Source: GWE2-40-63 sp050179685 (GTDB taxonomy: Bacteria > Bacteroidota > Bacteroidia > Bacteroidales > SZUA-534). From it: a DNA stretch of 64,000 bases. A program made the position numbers and the translations under genes. This document shows positions 18,146 to 28,409 of this stretch, in pieces. How positions within the stretch are numbered: position 1 is the first letter of the stretch; each line of letters begins with the position of its first letter. The notes under the pieces were generated by a model. The model had not been told where the DNA came from. It made no database searches and worked only from the letters and a program-made list of their open reading frames with translations. The stretch lies in assembly GCA_050179685.1 (NCBI GenBank), contig JBFXEW010000002.1, positions 124,001 through 188,000 of the forward strand. Reading direction: 5' to 3'.

Positions 18146-18183
18146 TAAAAAAAAGAGGCTATCCCTTTCGAAATAGCCTCTTA
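18146..18183 (-). terminator. intrinsic terminator of the anchor-J lipoprotein gene
   Basis: AAGAGGCTAT (18153-18162) pairs with ATAGCCTCTT (18173-18182); the minus strand continues into a run of eight T. It lies 22 bp after the lipoprotein stop and may also slow rnhB transcripts, though the plus side has no good T run. Confidence 0.8.
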
Positions 18184-18204
18184 AGTCTTGTTTCAGAAAC
18201 AGTT

Positions 18205-20106
18205 TTATCTGTTCCAGTCAATATCAGTATCTTTTAGTTTGCTTTCGCTTACCATTTGATCTTCGTATTCCAAATCGCGAACAAAGCCGGTTCCTTCAAC
18301 ATATTTGAATATGCCGGTTAAGGTACGTTTGGCTAAGTCGTTTTCATAGGTTTTAAAGGTAACCCAGTAATAAACGTTAATACCACTTACCTGCTCCACT
18401 GCATCGGGGTATTTTAATCCCAAAAGAATGGTAATACCTTCTTCAACACGGTCCCAGGTTAAGGCTACAGCAGCTTCAGTATCCAAACCATCGAATCCGG
18501 GAATTCCAAAATCAGCACGTTTACCCAGACGTAAATCGAAGTTAAGATAATAGGCACTGGCACCGAAATAGAATTCATCGTTACCATAAGTGCTGCCGTA
18601 CTCACGACTCAGGTTAGTATACACATAATCAACAAGCAATTGATAATCGGCTGCAGTAGGTTCTAACTTAATGGTTGGATCGAATACCCATCCGTTGTCG
18701 CCATAAACAAACTGATCGGCTTTTTCAAAAATTGGACCTTGCTGAGCCCATGAGCCAGCAGTAAAGCTATATTCAACAGCACTAAGTGTTGCGTTAAACT
18801 CATAAGTAATTACCTGAAGATCACCTTCCTGAGCAAAAGGAAGGGTTATACCCAAAAATACAGGTAAATAGTTTGCCGGTAAGTTGCTTGATGAGAAGCT
18901 GGATATACCCATGGTTTGATAATCGGCAGGATCTAACACCATAGCACTATTGTCTTTTGTCCAAATGGTGCCATTAAATTTGTACATGTCGTTGTAAACG
19001 GCATAGTCTGCATTGGCTGATTTTTTGGCTGATTCTACACCTTTAACCAGTACATTATCTATTTGGTAGGTTGTGCTTTGATCGTTTGCGCCATCACCAA
19101 CATATTTAAATGCAATGTGGATGGTACCGGTATAATCTGAAAGATTAAGTTTTCCAGCTTCGGCAAAAGCAGCTCCATAGCCATCGGTAGGTTCTGTAGG
19201 GAAGGTAAAGTTGCTACTAACATCAGTCCAGGTAGCTCCTTCAACATCTGTTCCGTCAAAATCTTCAGAAATAACAACCTGTAAACAGTTGGCGTTCCAA
19301 TAACCAATTTTAACATCGAATGAGAACATATTTTCAGTTGAGGCTGATAAATCAACTGCTGGAGAAATCATATAGAAAATTTCTACACCGGCAGCTCCAA
19401 AAGCACTGGCTTGAGCGTAAGGATTGTTGTCGTAAACACGACCTTGCCAGGCTTTTGCTCCTGCTTCCGAATAAATTTTCCACCCATTTTTGTTTATGGT
19501 ATCGTAAGCGGCATAGTCATCGAATGCTTCATTAAGCAGAACCACAGAGCCAGCAGGATCTTCATCAGCCTGGTTATAGGTTACATAAGCATATTGATCT
19601 GCTGTGGCATCAGGAAATTTGCCAAGCAACAATGCAGACAGGTGTTTATCGCCCGATTCGGATGGAAAGAAATAACCATTCTTTTCCACATCACCACCTA
19701 CTGCAGTATAATCGGCAGCAGCTAATTTATAGGTGCTTGCCCCCTCATAAGCAAAAAGATAGGCTGGTTTATCAAACACATTGTAAGTAACCAGGCACGA
19801 TGATTTCAAATTCAAGGCAGGGAATTTAGGTCCCAAAATGGGGGCAACAAAATCGGCAGCTGAATATTTTTGGTTTAAAGCCAAATCGTTCTGAATAGAA
19901 TTAGCCCAGGCAGAATCTTCTTTGGTTTCGGCCAGTTTAATGGCTGCATTTCTTATGGCTTTATAGTCCTCAGCAGCCAGGGTATAGGAAATATCCTCTC
20001 TGTAAGGCTCTATACGGGCATCCAGTTCGTCGTAAACCTCATCCATGGGATTACAGGCCACGGCAAACAAGGCAACGATGGGAATATATTTAAATAACTT
20101 TTTCAT
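18205..20106 (-). CDS. outer-membrane lipoprotein with choice-of-anchor J domain
   Basis: A 633-residue surface protein of unknown binding specificity. The N-terminus is a type II signal with lipobox LFAVAC and lipidated C18. Residues about 188-370 form a choice-of-anchor J/cleaved-adhesin-like beta domain (LNEAFDDYAAYD through IAFKYVGDG to TYQIDNVLVKG). Flanking segments repeat a TLAAEDY/ELTAADYQ-like helix-turn pattern (around 40-55, 230s, 385 and 490). It lies 18 bp downstream of the TonB-dependent receptor and is surely co-expressed, acting as its surface lipoprotein partner in the way SusD-type proteins do, although it is not itself SusD-like. Compare the related anchor-J protein at 26.7 kb. 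Confidence 0.8.
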   Translation of the reverse strand: MKKLFKYIPIVALFAVACNPMDEVYDELDARIEPYREDISYTLAAEDYKAIRNAAIKLAETKEDSAWANSIQNDLALNQKYSAADFVAPILGPKFPALNLKSSCLVTYNVFDKPAYLFAYEGASTYKLAAADYTAVGGDVEKNGYFFPSESGDKHLSALLLGKFPDATADQYAYVTYNQADEDPAGSVVLLNEAFDDYAAYDTINKNGWKIYSEAGAKAWQGRVYDNNPYAQASAFGAAGVEIFYMISPAVDLSASTENMFSFDVKIGYWNANCLQVVISEDFDGTDVEGATWTDVSSNFTFPTEPTDGYGAAFAEAGKLNLSDYTGTIHIAFKYVGDGANDQSTTYQIDNVLVKGVESAKKSANADYAVYNDMYKFNGTIWTKDNSAMVLDPADYQTMGISSFSSSNLPANYLPVFLGITLPFAQEGDLQVITYEFNATLSAVEYSFTAGSWAQQGPIFEKADQFVYGDNGWVFDPTIKLEPTAADYQLLVDYVYTNLSREYGSTYGNDEFYFGASAYYLNFDLRLGKRADFGIPGFDGLDTEAAVALTWDRVEEGITILLGLKYPDAVEQVSGINVYYWVTFKTYENDLAKRTLTGIFKYVEGTGFVRDLEYEDQMVSESKLKDTDIDWNR

Positions 20107-20124
20107 ATTTTACTTTTTTTATGA

Positions 20125-22692
20125 TTAGAATTTAATTTTTAAACCGGTTGACCAGGTTCTTCCAAAGCCATACCATACAATAACATCATGACTGCTGTGG
20201 GTTGGTCCGTCGTTAGCATCGGCAATGTATTCCGCGTTAAACAGGTTGTTAACATTACCATATAGTGTGGCGTTAAGCTGTCCGATTTTAAAGTTATAGC
20301 GAGCATTCAGATCAAATAAATGCGCATCGGGTAACTGCCAGGAGTCACCAATACTAGCCACAGTTGTGCGGGCAGTAGCATCAAAGTCTGAGAAGTTACG
20401 TCCGTAATAAGTGTAATCGAGACCCACTTTAAATTTAGGCAGTACTTCATAATCGGCTGATAAATAGGCAGTGGTTTGCGCACTATTACCTACATGAATG
20501 TCGGCAATGTAAGCACTGTAAGTTCCCTGAAGCACCTGATTGTCATCGTATAATTCAAAGCTTACATCGTCAGTCCATTTCCAGTCACCTAAAGATAACA
20601 TACCTTTTGCCGTAAGTTTTGAAGTTGGTTTATAGGTAGCTTCAATTTCGATACCACGGTGTAAGGCATTTACTCCGGGAATATTGGCTGTTTCTCCGTT
20701 AAAAGATTGAGTCAGACCTTTGTCGCGCCATTCGGTCCAGTATAAATTCACTTTGGCATTTAATACTTTACTTTGATAGCCATAACCCAATTCACCGGTA
20801 ATGATTTTCTCATTTTTTGCTCCGGTATTAATTTCATTGGTATAACCTGTAAATGCATAGCGGAAGAATGGGGCACGGGTAATATAACCACCGTTTACAA
20901 AAACGTTGTGGTTTTCGTCGATGTTATAGTTGGCTCCACCTTTTGCGGTATAAGTCCAGAATTTAATCCAGTCTGAAGCTTGTCCTTCTTCCGGAGTATA
21001 AGTAAAATAATCTACCCGGCGGTAGCTGTTGTTAGCTCCCGATAAGGAAATAAAAGCAGAGTACTGGTCGGTTACGTATTCAGCCTGACCAAACAATCCG
21101 GCCCATAATACCTCACCCAGGTAATGGTAATTAATGTAATCTCCTTTGTATAAAGGTGTTCCTACAGGACGATTTACATCACTGTTGTTAAGGAAATATT
21201 TACCACCTAAAAGGTCTTCAATTTCGTAAGCGTGGTATCCACGATAAAAACGACCATCAAATCCACCGGTAAATTTCAGTCCGGCCATATCTTTTGTTAA
21301 GCTTGAAAGAATTCCGTACCAGTCGTGTGAATTGATACCGTTAGCAATAATAGCTAAGGAGCCATTGGGAGCTGCTGCATTTTCAGCAATTACAGCATCG
21401 TAATCAATTAGTCCTTCAGGAGTTCTTTTGGTAACTCCTACATAATCTTCACCAGTGTTGTAGTTTACACCAAGCCATTGTGAGTTAGGTCCATAAACCC
21501 GGCGACCCCCACCGTTCGATTTAGAAATATACAAAGCGGTTGAAAGCAAAGTAGTTTCATCTAATTTCCAATAGTGGTTTAACGAAACCTGAGGTTTATG
21601 ATAGTAATTGTAAGCATAACCAATGTTGTAGATTTCACCATTGCGGTATCCATAATCGGAATTGTATTTAATTCCGGCAGGATTGTCGCGGTAGGTTTGT
21701 ATGCTGTGCTTATTGCTGCGCTGGTTGTGCCATTGTGGAGCACCAAAAGCGGTAAACGATAAACGATGTTTCTCGTTAATAATTTTCGAAATATTAACAA
21801 AATAAGAATATCCGTTAAAATTAGTAGCCTGAATGTAACCATCACCATATGAACGGCCTCCTGACAGCGTAACTGCCCAATTGTTGTCAAGTAATCCGGT
21901 AGAAAGCGTAAAGTTTTGTTTTATAGTCCCATCGTTACCCACAGCACCGTAAATACTTCCACCTTTTTCGGCTTCAGTCGATTTGGTTATAATATTAATG
22001 GTACCCCCTACAGAAGAAAGTGCCATTTTTGAAGCACCCAAACCCCGTTGTACCTGCATGTTTTCAGTAACATCGCTAAGTCCGGCCCAGTTGCTCCAGT
22101 ATACTTTACCGCTTTCCATATCGTTAACGGGAACTCCGTTAATCAATACACCAATGTTGTTTGAGTCGAAACCACGCAGGTAAATACGGCTGTCTCCATA
22201 ACCTCCACCTTGTTTGGTAGCATATACCGATGGCGTTGATTTCAGGATTTCAGGATATTCCTGAGTTCCCAGTTTTTCAGCAATAATGTAAGGTTCAATG
22301 GTCGATACGGCAACCGGTGTCTGGCGGTCGCGCACAAACGAAGTAGTTACCTGAATTTCATCAAGTCCTACGGTACTTGGCGACAAAGCCACCATGCCCA
22401 GGTCTCTTTCACCACTGGCGGGAATAGTTACCTCCATTTTTAAATCGATATAACCAATGTACGAAAATACAAGGGTTACTTTTTCAGTGGGTACTTTTAA
22501 CGAAAACGATCCGTCGAGATTGGCAGCTGTACCAATCGTTGTACCCTCAACCACTACGGTAGCACCCATGAGTGCCATAGCGTTGAATTCAGCATCAACA
22601 ATTTTTCCTTTGATAACCCCCTGAGCAAAAATACTTAAGCTCAAGCAGGTAAGAACTAGTACCAGTCCTGTTTTTTGTAGCGCTTTAATCAT
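20125..22692 (-). CDS. TonB-dependent receptor with N-terminal carboxypeptidase-regulatory-like domain
   Basis: An 855-residue outer-membrane importer. It has a signal peptide (1-23, ending near IFAQ), a CarboxypepD_reg-like domain (about 25-110), a plug (about 120-235, with STPSVYATKQGGGYGDSRIYLRGFD split as plug motifs) and a 22-strand barrel ending with a C-terminal phenylalanine (KIKF). The cargo is unknown. Barrel loops LTAFGAP, GYRNGE and PQVSLNHYW are shared with the receptor at 24.1 kb, so the two are paralogues. It is followed by its lipoprotein partner and preceded at 92 bp by the secreted nuclease gene on the same strand. Confidence 0.93.
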   Translation of the reverse strand: MIKALQKTGLVLVLTCLSLSIFAQGVIKGKIVDAEFNAMALMGATVVVEGTTIGTAANLDGSFSLKVPTEKVTLVFSYIGYIDLKMEVTIPASGERDLGMVALSPSTVGLDEIQVTTSFVRDRQTPVAVSTIEPYIIAEKLGTQEYPEILKSTPSVYATKQGGGYGDSRIYLRGFDSNNIGVLINGVPVNDMESGKVYWSNWAGLSDVTENMQVQRGLGASKMALSSVGGTINIITKSTEAEKGGSIYGAVGNDGTIKQNFTLSTGLLDNNWAVTLSGGRSYGDGYIQATNFNGYSYFVNISKIINEKHRLSFTAFGAPQWHNQRSNKHSIQTYRDNPAGIKYNSDYGYRNGEIYNIGYAYNYYHKPQVSLNHYWKLDETTLLSTALYISKSNGGGRRVYGPNSQWLGVNYNTGEDYVGVTKRTPEGLIDYDAVIAENAAAPNGSLAIIANGINSHDWYGILSSLTKDMAGLKFTGGFDGRFYRGYHAYEIEDLLGGKYFLNNSDVNRPVGTPLYKGDYINYHYLGEVLWAGLFGQAEYVTDQYSAFISLSGANNSYRRVDYFTYTPEEGQASDWIKFWTYTAKGGANYNIDENHNVFVNGGYITRAPFFRYAFTGYTNEINTGAKNEKIITGELGYGYQSKVLNAKVNLYWTEWRDKGLTQSFNGETANIPGVNALHRGIEIEATYKPTSKLTAKGMLSLGDWKWTDDVSFELYDDNQVLQGTYSAYIADIHVGNSAQTTAYLSADYEVLPKFKVGLDYTYYGRNFSDFDATARTTVASIGDSWQLPDAHLFDLNARYNFKIGQLNATLYGNVNNLFNAEYIADANDGPTHSSHDVIVWYGFGRTWSTGLKIKF

Positions 22693-22783
22693 ACTTATTA
22701 ATTTAGGTTAAATGTTATTATGTTTAAGTTGCAATTGTATTAAAAGGGTATAAATGTACGGTTAAATCTATCTTAATTTTCAA

Positions 22784-23824
22784 TTAGTTTTCTTCTTTTA
22801 TTAACAAGATATATACAGGGAAGTGGTCGCTGTAACCTCCGGCATAAGCACCCCCGGCAAAGGTACGGAAGGGATAGCCTTTATAGCGTCCTTCAGTATT
22901 TAACAAGAAAGGCTTGTTAAAAATACGCGCTTTGTAGAGTTTGTAGTTGCTTTTGTCGTCTCCGGTAAGTGAAGGGCTTACAATAATCTGGTCGAAGTTA
23001 TTCCATTTATCGCGGTAAGCCAGCGAGCCAATACCTTTTTTGTACAAGTCGTAATACGGATTGTACATTTGGTCGGCTTTGAGTTTAGTAAGATTTCCCG
23101 TAGCATTTAAGTGTTTTTTTACGCTTTCGTTTATAGGGTCATCGTTTAAGTCGCCCATTACAATAATTTTGGCGTTGGCATCCAGGGCCTGAATACTGTC
23201 CACAATATGACGGGTAAGATCGGCAGCCAGATTACGCAGTGGGCGCGAAGCTTTTTCTCCGCCACGACGCGATGGCCAGTGATTTACAATTACGTGCAGG
23301 GGTTCTCCGTCATAAATGCCTGAAACCACAAGCTGGTCGCGGGTTAAAAAGCCGGAATCACTGGGATGAACCAGGCGGTGCGATTGGCTGTTGGTCACTT
23401 TAAATAGAGCGGGCATATATAATAATCCCACATCTACGCCCCTACGATCGGGCCCGTCGTAATGTACCACCTGATAATTGTATTTAGCCAGTTGGGGTTC
23501 TTTTACCAAATCCTCAAGAACCATTCTGTTTTCAATTTCGGATACACCCAAGATAGCCGGAGGAATAGGTAAGACATCGGTACCGATTTGTTTTATAACA
23601 AAAGCCATATCGGCCAGCTTCTTTTTATACCGGGTTGCGTTCCATTGATTGGGGCCCTCGGGAGTAAATTCAAAATCACGCACATGGGGAGTGTCGATGG
23701 TGTCGAACAGGTTTTCAAGATTGTAAAATGCTACACAACCCACCTTGTATTTCTTTTCGGCATTTTGCGAAAAAACCTGCCAAACCAGACTAAGTGAAAC
23801 GATTAATAAAATGATATGCTTCAT
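22784..23824 (-). CDS. secreted endonuclease/exonuclease/phosphatase-fold enzyme
   Basis: A 346-residue protein with a cleavable signal peptide (1-19, ending FSQN). The EEP fold is shown by VAFYNLENLFDTID, GVSEIEN, DRRGVDVGLLY, VNHWPSRRGG, MGDLNDDP and YSDHFPV, which carry the metal-binding and catalytic N, E, D and H residues. Members act as DNases, sphingomyelinases or inositol phosphatases; the NHWPSRRGGE form is typical of secreted Bacteroidota nuclease-like proteins. It is the first gene of a three-gene minus-strand unit with the receptor and lipoprotein and faces a second receptor gene across a 270-bp intergenic region. Nucleic acid is the likeliest substrate but is not proven. Confidence 0.85.
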   Translation of the reverse strand: MKHIILLIVSLSLVWQVFSQNAEKKYKVGCVAFYNLENLFDTIDTPHVRDFEFTPEGPNQWNATRYKKKLADMAFVIKQIGTDVLPIPPAILGVSEIENRMVLEDLVKEPQLAKYNYQVVHYDGPDRRGVDVGLLYMPALFKVTNSQSHRLVHPSDSGFLTRDQLVVSGIYDGEPLHVIVNHWPSRRGGEKASRPLRNLAADLTRHIVDSIQALDANAKIIVMGDLNDDPINESVKKHLNATGNLTKLKADQMYNPYYDLYKKGIGSLAYRDKWNNFDQIIVSPSLTGDDKSNYKLYKARIFNKPFLLNTEGRYKGYPFRTFAGGAYAGGYSDHFPVYILLIKEEN

Positions 23825-24021
23825 TAGATTTTTATATAAATAATTTTTAAGGCTCCAAAATTAAGAAACCCCTTGGATTTTTGTATCAAAAAATGAATTC
23901 TTTTTAGCAGAAAATGAGTTATTTTTGATAAAATAACAGAATATTAACCTTATAATAAAATAAATATTGGGAAAAATATACAATAATCGCAAAGTTATAT
24001 AGGAAATTAGTCTCAATGTTA

Positions 24022-24029
24022 TAATTTTG
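24022..24029 (+). promoter_or_regulatory. candidate -7 promoter box for the second receptor operon
   Basis: TAATTTTG fits TAnnTTTG, 65 bp before the ATG at 24095. No clear -33 TTG is seen. The intergenic region is strongly AT-rich and divergent with the nuclease operon, so shared control is possible. Confidence 0.4.
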
Positions 24030-24094
24030 AGGCCTGATTTTTTTTAAACCTTATTTAAAGGTGTGATGTTCAAAATAAACTAATATACAAGAGA

Positions 24095-26623
24095 ATGAGA
24101 AAAAGCTACATTTTAATGCTGTTAGCTGTCTGGTTGATGCCATTTACCTCTTTTTCGCAAGACGAAACGGTAAAAGATACGGTTGATGCCCCTCAGCTTA
24201 TTGAACTCCCAACACTATCGCTGACTTCGTCGGAGTTGGAAGAGGGAGAAGCCGAAGGAGATAACATCTCAGGCCTGCTTTTTTCGTCGCGCGATGTTTA
24301 CGTTAGTCTGGCTGGTTTTCAATTTGGGCCGGCACGCTATCGGGTGAGGGGATATGGTTCGGAATGGACCAGCGTGATGTTAAATGGAATTCCCATGAAT
24401 GATATGGAAACCGGGTCGGCTTATTGGTCAACCTGGGGAGGATTGAACGACGTTACCCGTTCGCAGGTACATGTGAATGGCGTGGGTTTTTCAGATTATG
24501 GTTTTGGAAACATTGGCGGATTAACTCACATTTCGACTCGTGCCTCAGAATACTACAAAGGTTCGCGACTTACTTATTCCATGACCAACCGCAACTACCG
24601 TAACCGTTTAATGGCAACCCATTCCACAGGAATGATGGAAAATGGCTGGGCTTTTACCTTTTCAGCCTCACGCCGCTGGGCTCAGGAAGGCTATGTAGAA
24701 GGAACTTTTTACGATGCCTACAGTTATTTTATGGCCGTGGAGAAAAAAATTAATGCCACACACAGCTTAAACCTTACAGCCTTTGGAGCCCCGCGTAAAT
24801 ACGGAAAATCGGCTCCCGGCACCCAGGAAGTTTATGATTTGGTTGGAAGCAATTTTTATAATCCCAATTGGGGTTATCAGAATGGTGAAAAACGCAATGC
24901 CCGTGTGGGTGATGTACACCAACCCGTAGTTAGTCTAACCCATTACTGGGATATTAACGACAAGTCGAAACTTACCACTACTGCTGCTTATCAGTTTGGT
25001 AAATACGCAGGAACTTCGCTAAGCTGGTTTGGCGGAAACGACCCGCGACCTGATTACTACCGCTATTTGCCCAGTTTCTACACGCTTGATGCGGCACAGG
25101 CTGAAAAATACACCCAATTGTGGCAAACCGACGAAGATTTTCGTCAGCTCGACTGGGATAACTATTACCAGGCCAACCGCAATAATTTATATACCGTTTA
25201 CGATGTGGATGGCATAGCCGGAAACGATGTCCAGGGAAATCGCTCGAACTATATTGTGGAAGAAATTCGAAACGACCAACGGACTTTTAGTTTTAGCACC
25301 GTTTACAAACAACAGCTAAACGACCAATTGGAATTCAACGGTGGATTAAATGCCAAACTGTTTAAAGGCCTGCATTATAAAATTATTAACGATCTGCTGG
25401 GTGGTGATTTCTGGTACGATGTGGATAAATTTGCGAGCCGCGATTTTGCTGCACCCGATGCAGCACAGGCCGACCTGCGTAATCCAAACCGCATTGTAAA
25501 AGAAGGCGATAAATTTGGTTACGATTATGTGTCGAATGTAAATAAAGTAGCTGCTTTTGGGCAAGTAAACTACAAAGCCAACCATTTTGAATACTTTGCC
25601 GGCCTTGAACTTTCGCATACCGCTTTCTGGAGAACCGGTAATATGCAAACCGGTTTGTTTCCCGACAATTCCTATGGTGACAGTGAAGTACTTTCATTTA
25701 CCAACTATGCACTAAAAGGAGGCGTTACCTATAAGCCTACAGGCCGGATTTATCTGGTTGCCAATGCTGCTTATTTAACTCAGGCTCCTACCTTCCGCGA
25801 TGCTTTTGTAGCACCCCGTACCCGCGATCAGGTAGTGGAAAATATCGAAAGTCAGAAGGTTTTTAGCGGTGACGCTTCGGCCATTTTCCGTTTCCCCAAC
25901 GTAAGTGCCCGCTTAAGCGGCTTTTACAGTAAGTTTACTGATCAAACCTGGGTTCGTGGCCTTTATTTCGATGAAGAAAACGTATTTGGAAACTTTATTA
26001 TGACAGGCGTTGATAAGGTGAAGTACGGAACCGAATTCGGTTTGGAAGCTACCCTCTTACAGTCGTTTGTAGTAACTGCTGCCGGAGGTATCGGAAACTA
26101 CTATTTCAGCAACCGGCCAACCATGAATATCTTCCAGGATAATAAAGCTGCCAGCCTCGAAGGGTATAACGACTTAACTGTTTATCTTGAAAACTATAAA
26201 GAAGGTGGTTTCCCGCAAACAGCAGCTTCGCTGGGTTTAAAATACAACAGTCCCAATTATTGGTATATTGGAGCCAATGTAAATTATTATGCCGATATTT
26301 ATGTTGATTTTTATCCTTACCGACGCACAGCCAATGCCGTTGAAAATTTCCTTCCAAGCGACCCACAATGGGGTCAGGTATTGGGTCAGGAAAAACTGAA
26401 CAATTCATTTACTCTCGATTTTTACGGTGGTAAATCGTGGAAAATTAACCAATATTACATCGGCTTAAACGCCAATGTAAACAACGCGCTTAACAATACC
26501 GATTTTTCTTTTGGCGGTTTTGAACAATTCCGTTACGACGAAGCCGATTTGGAGAAATTCGATAACAAGTATTTCTACATGTATGGCACGCAATTTTTCT
26601 TAAATTTATACGTACGATTTTAA
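24095..26623 (+). CDS. TonB-dependent receptor, paralogue lacking the N-terminal regulatory domain
   Basis: An 842-residue outer-membrane receptor with a signal peptide (1-21, ending SFSQ). Unlike the receptor at 20-22.7 kb it has no carboxypeptidase-regulatory-like domain; a short acidic linker (EEGEAEGD) leads straight to the plug (about 60-150: RYRVRGYGSEW, NGIPMNDMETGSAYW). The barrel ends in YVRF with a terminal phenylalanine. Shared loops (LTAFGAP, GYQNGE, PVVSLTHYW) make it a paralogue of the other receptor. It is followed after 99 bp by a lipoprotein gene, forming a mirrored receptor-lipoprotein pair. Cargo unknown. Confidence 0.92.
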   Translation: MRKSYILMLLAVWLMPFTSFSQDETVKDTVDAPQLIELPTLSLTSSELEEGEAEGDNISGLLFSSRDVYVSLAGFQFGPARYRVRGYGSEWTSVMLNGIPMNDMETGSAYWSTWGGLNDVTRSQVHVNGVGFSDYGFGNIGGLTHISTRASEYYKGSRLTYSMTNRNYRNRLMATHSTGMMENGWAFTFSASRRWAQEGYVEGTFYDAYSYFMAVEKKINATHSLNLTAFGAPRKYGKSAPGTQEVYDLVGSNFYNPNWGYQNGEKRNARVGDVHQPVVSLTHYWDINDKSKLTTTAAYQFGKYAGTSLSWFGGNDPRPDYYRYLPSFYTLDAAQAEKYTQLWQTDEDFRQLDWDNYYQANRNNLYTVYDVDGIAGNDVQGNRSNYIVEEIRNDQRTFSFSTVYKQQLNDQLEFNGGLNAKLFKGLHYKIINDLLGGDFWYDVDKFASRDFAAPDAAQADLRNPNRIVKEGDKFGYDYVSNVNKVAAFGQVNYKANHFEYFAGLELSHTAFWRTGNMQTGLFPDNSYGDSEVLSFTNYALKGGVTYKPTGRIYLVANAAYLTQAPTFRDAFVAPRTRDQVVENIESQKVFSGDASAIFRFPNVSARLSGFYSKFTDQTWVRGLYFDEENVFGNFIMTGVDKVKYGTEFGLEATLLQSFVVTAAGGIGNYYFSNRPTMNIFQDNKAASLEGYNDLTVYLENYKEGGFPQTAASLGLKYNSPNYWYIGANVNYYADIYVDFYPYRRTANAVENFLPSDPQWGQVLGQEKLNNSFTLDFYGGKSWKINQYYIGLNANVNNALNNTDFSFGGFEQFRYDEADLEKFDNKYFYMYGTQFFLNLYVRF

Positions 26624-26722
26624 AACGATTCGAATATGAAATATCCATGCAATAAATAATACTAAATGAGAATATTTAACATGGATATTCCATCTGACAA
26701 CAAAAATTTAAATTATAAACAG

Positions 26723-28390
26723 ATGAAAACACTTAACATAACCTTATTATTAGCCCTTTTGGCGTTGTTCGGTCTTACCGGATGTATCGATCAGGATTTT
26801 GACGAACCGCCATTCACTACCCTGCCCGAAGGCACCATGCTTACTATCGATGATTTATACCAGATCTATCAGGACAGTGGTGCTTACAGTTTTCAAAAAG
26901 AAGCTTATGTTTTCGGAACCATTACCGGCGACGAAGCGTCAGGTAACCTTTACAAGAGTTTATATTTGCAGGATGCTACCGGAGCCATTAACCTGCACCT
27001 GCTAAGCTCAGCAGGTATGGTATTGGCCGGCGATTCGGTGCGCATTGTATTAAAAGGTTTGTACCTTTCTGATTATAGGGGCGTAATGCAACTCGACTCG
27101 TTAAACCCCGATGTGAACATAGTTAAGGTAGCCAATAACGTACCCCGCCAGCCCGAAGTGGTAACCGTACCTGAGTTACTTAGCGGAAACTATACTTGCA
27201 AGCTGATAAAGCTGGAGAATGTACAGTTTATTGCATCCGACACCAGCGGCACCTATGCCGACGGTACCAACCAGATTACAGTAAACCGCTACCTTGAAGA
27301 TTGTAGCGATCCTTCGAATAAAGTTATTGTGCGTACCAGTGGTTATGCCAATTTTGCCAACGATAAGATTCCTAATGGTAACGGAAGCATTATAGCCATT
27401 GCCAGTCGTTACAATTCCGATATTCAGCTTTATATTCGTGACCTTAACGATATCGACATGAATGGCGAGCGCTGTGGTAATGTGGTTGTTAATCCGGGTA
27501 CTGGAACAGGAACGTTTGAAGATCCTTACGATGTGGCCAATGGTATTGCCAAACAGGGCGAAACCGGAAAATGGGTGAAAGGATACCTGGTTGGGGCTTA
27601 TGAAACGCTGGATGCCGAAGGTAATAACCTGGCTGATTTTGCGCCTTCGTTTGAGGGTCCATACAATACCCCTACCAATGTAATTATTGCAGCTGATGCA
27701 GCAGAAACCGATATTACAAAATGTGTAATTGTTCAATTGCCTACCGGCGATATTCGCAATAACACCAACCTGAAAGAAAATCCGGCTAACGAGGACAAAG
27801 AAATACTGTATTTTGGTGACCTGACTTCATACTTCAGCTCGGCTGGTTTAAAAAACACCACCGGTTACTGGCTCGATGGTGCCGGAATTATTCCAACTGA
27901 ACCCGAAGGATTCTTTATCGAAAACTTCACTACCAATTTAGGACAATTCTCTGCATACAGCGCTGTTGGAGCATCCCAGGTTTGGGAATGGGCTTCATAT
28001 GGCAGTGGTTGTGCTGTAATGAGCGGTTACGACGGTTCAAACTTTGCTAACGAAGACTGGTTAATTTCTCCTTCTATCAGCCTGGTAGGCAAAAGTAATG
28101 TAGTATTGAACTTTACCCATGCAGTAAACTATCTAGACGATTGGAATAATATTAAAGTATTGGCATCCGAAGATTACAGCGGTACCGGAGATCCTACTTC
28201 AGCAACCTGGACCGAAATTACCGGCTGGGATCAGACTCAACCAGGTAATTCATGGACCTTCTTCCCTTCTGGTGAAGTGGCGATGACTGCTTTCGAAGGT
28301 AAAACAATTTACCTGGCCTTTAAATATATAAGTTCAACATCCGGTGGTTCAACCTGGGAGGTTGGCGATGTAAGCTTAAGTGAAAAATAA
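26723..28390 (+). CDS. lipoprotein with DUF5689 OB-fold-like and choice-of-anchor J domains
   Basis: A 555-residue surface lipoprotein. The start at 26723 gives a perfect type II signal with lipobox LTGC and C21; the longer frame from 26666 would bury it behind 19 polar residues. Residues about 59-130 resemble DUF5689, an OB-fold-like module (EAYVFGTITGDEASGN, SLYLQDATGAI). Residues about 258-395 start with GTFEDPYDVANGIA and look DUF6359-like. The last 160 residues are an anchor-J domain ending at the stop, similar to the one at 18.2 kb. It pairs with the receptor upstream. OB-folds often bind nucleic acid or sugar, which agrees with the secreted EEP enzyme nearby but does not prove it. Confidence 0.82.
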   Translation: MKTLNITLLLALLALFGLTGCIDQDFDEPPFTTLPEGTMLTIDDLYQIYQDSGAYSFQKEAYVFGTITGDEASGNLYKSLYLQDATGAINLHLLSSAGMVLAGDSVRIVLKGLYLSDYRGVMQLDSLNPDVNIVKVANNVPRQPEVVTVPELLSGNYTCKLIKLENVQFIASDTSGTYADGTNQITVNRYLEDCSDPSNKVIVRTSGYANFANDKIPNGNGSIIAIASRYNSDIQLYIRDLNDIDMNGERCGNVVVNPGTGTGTFEDPYDVANGIAKQGETGKWVKGYLVGAYETLDAEGNNLADFAPSFEGPYNTPTNVIIAADAAETDITKCVIVQLPTGDIRNNTNLKENPANEDKEILYFGDLTSYFSSAGLKNTTGYWLDGAGIIPTEPEGFFIENFTTNLGQFSAYSAVGASQVWEWASYGSGCAVMSGYDGSNFANEDWLISPSISLVGKSNVVLNFTHAVNYLDDWNNIKVLASEDYSGTGDPTSATWTEITGWDQTQPGNSWTFFPSGEVAMTAFEGKTIYLAFKYISSTSGGSTWEVGDVSLSEK

Positions 28391-28409
28391 TTAAGACATA
28401 AACTTATAA

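Noticed and set aside
23825..24094. Regulatory RNA or riboswitch between the nuclease and receptor operons
   Set aside because: Very AT-rich, with no stable stem-loop set or known riboswitch core that I could recognise.
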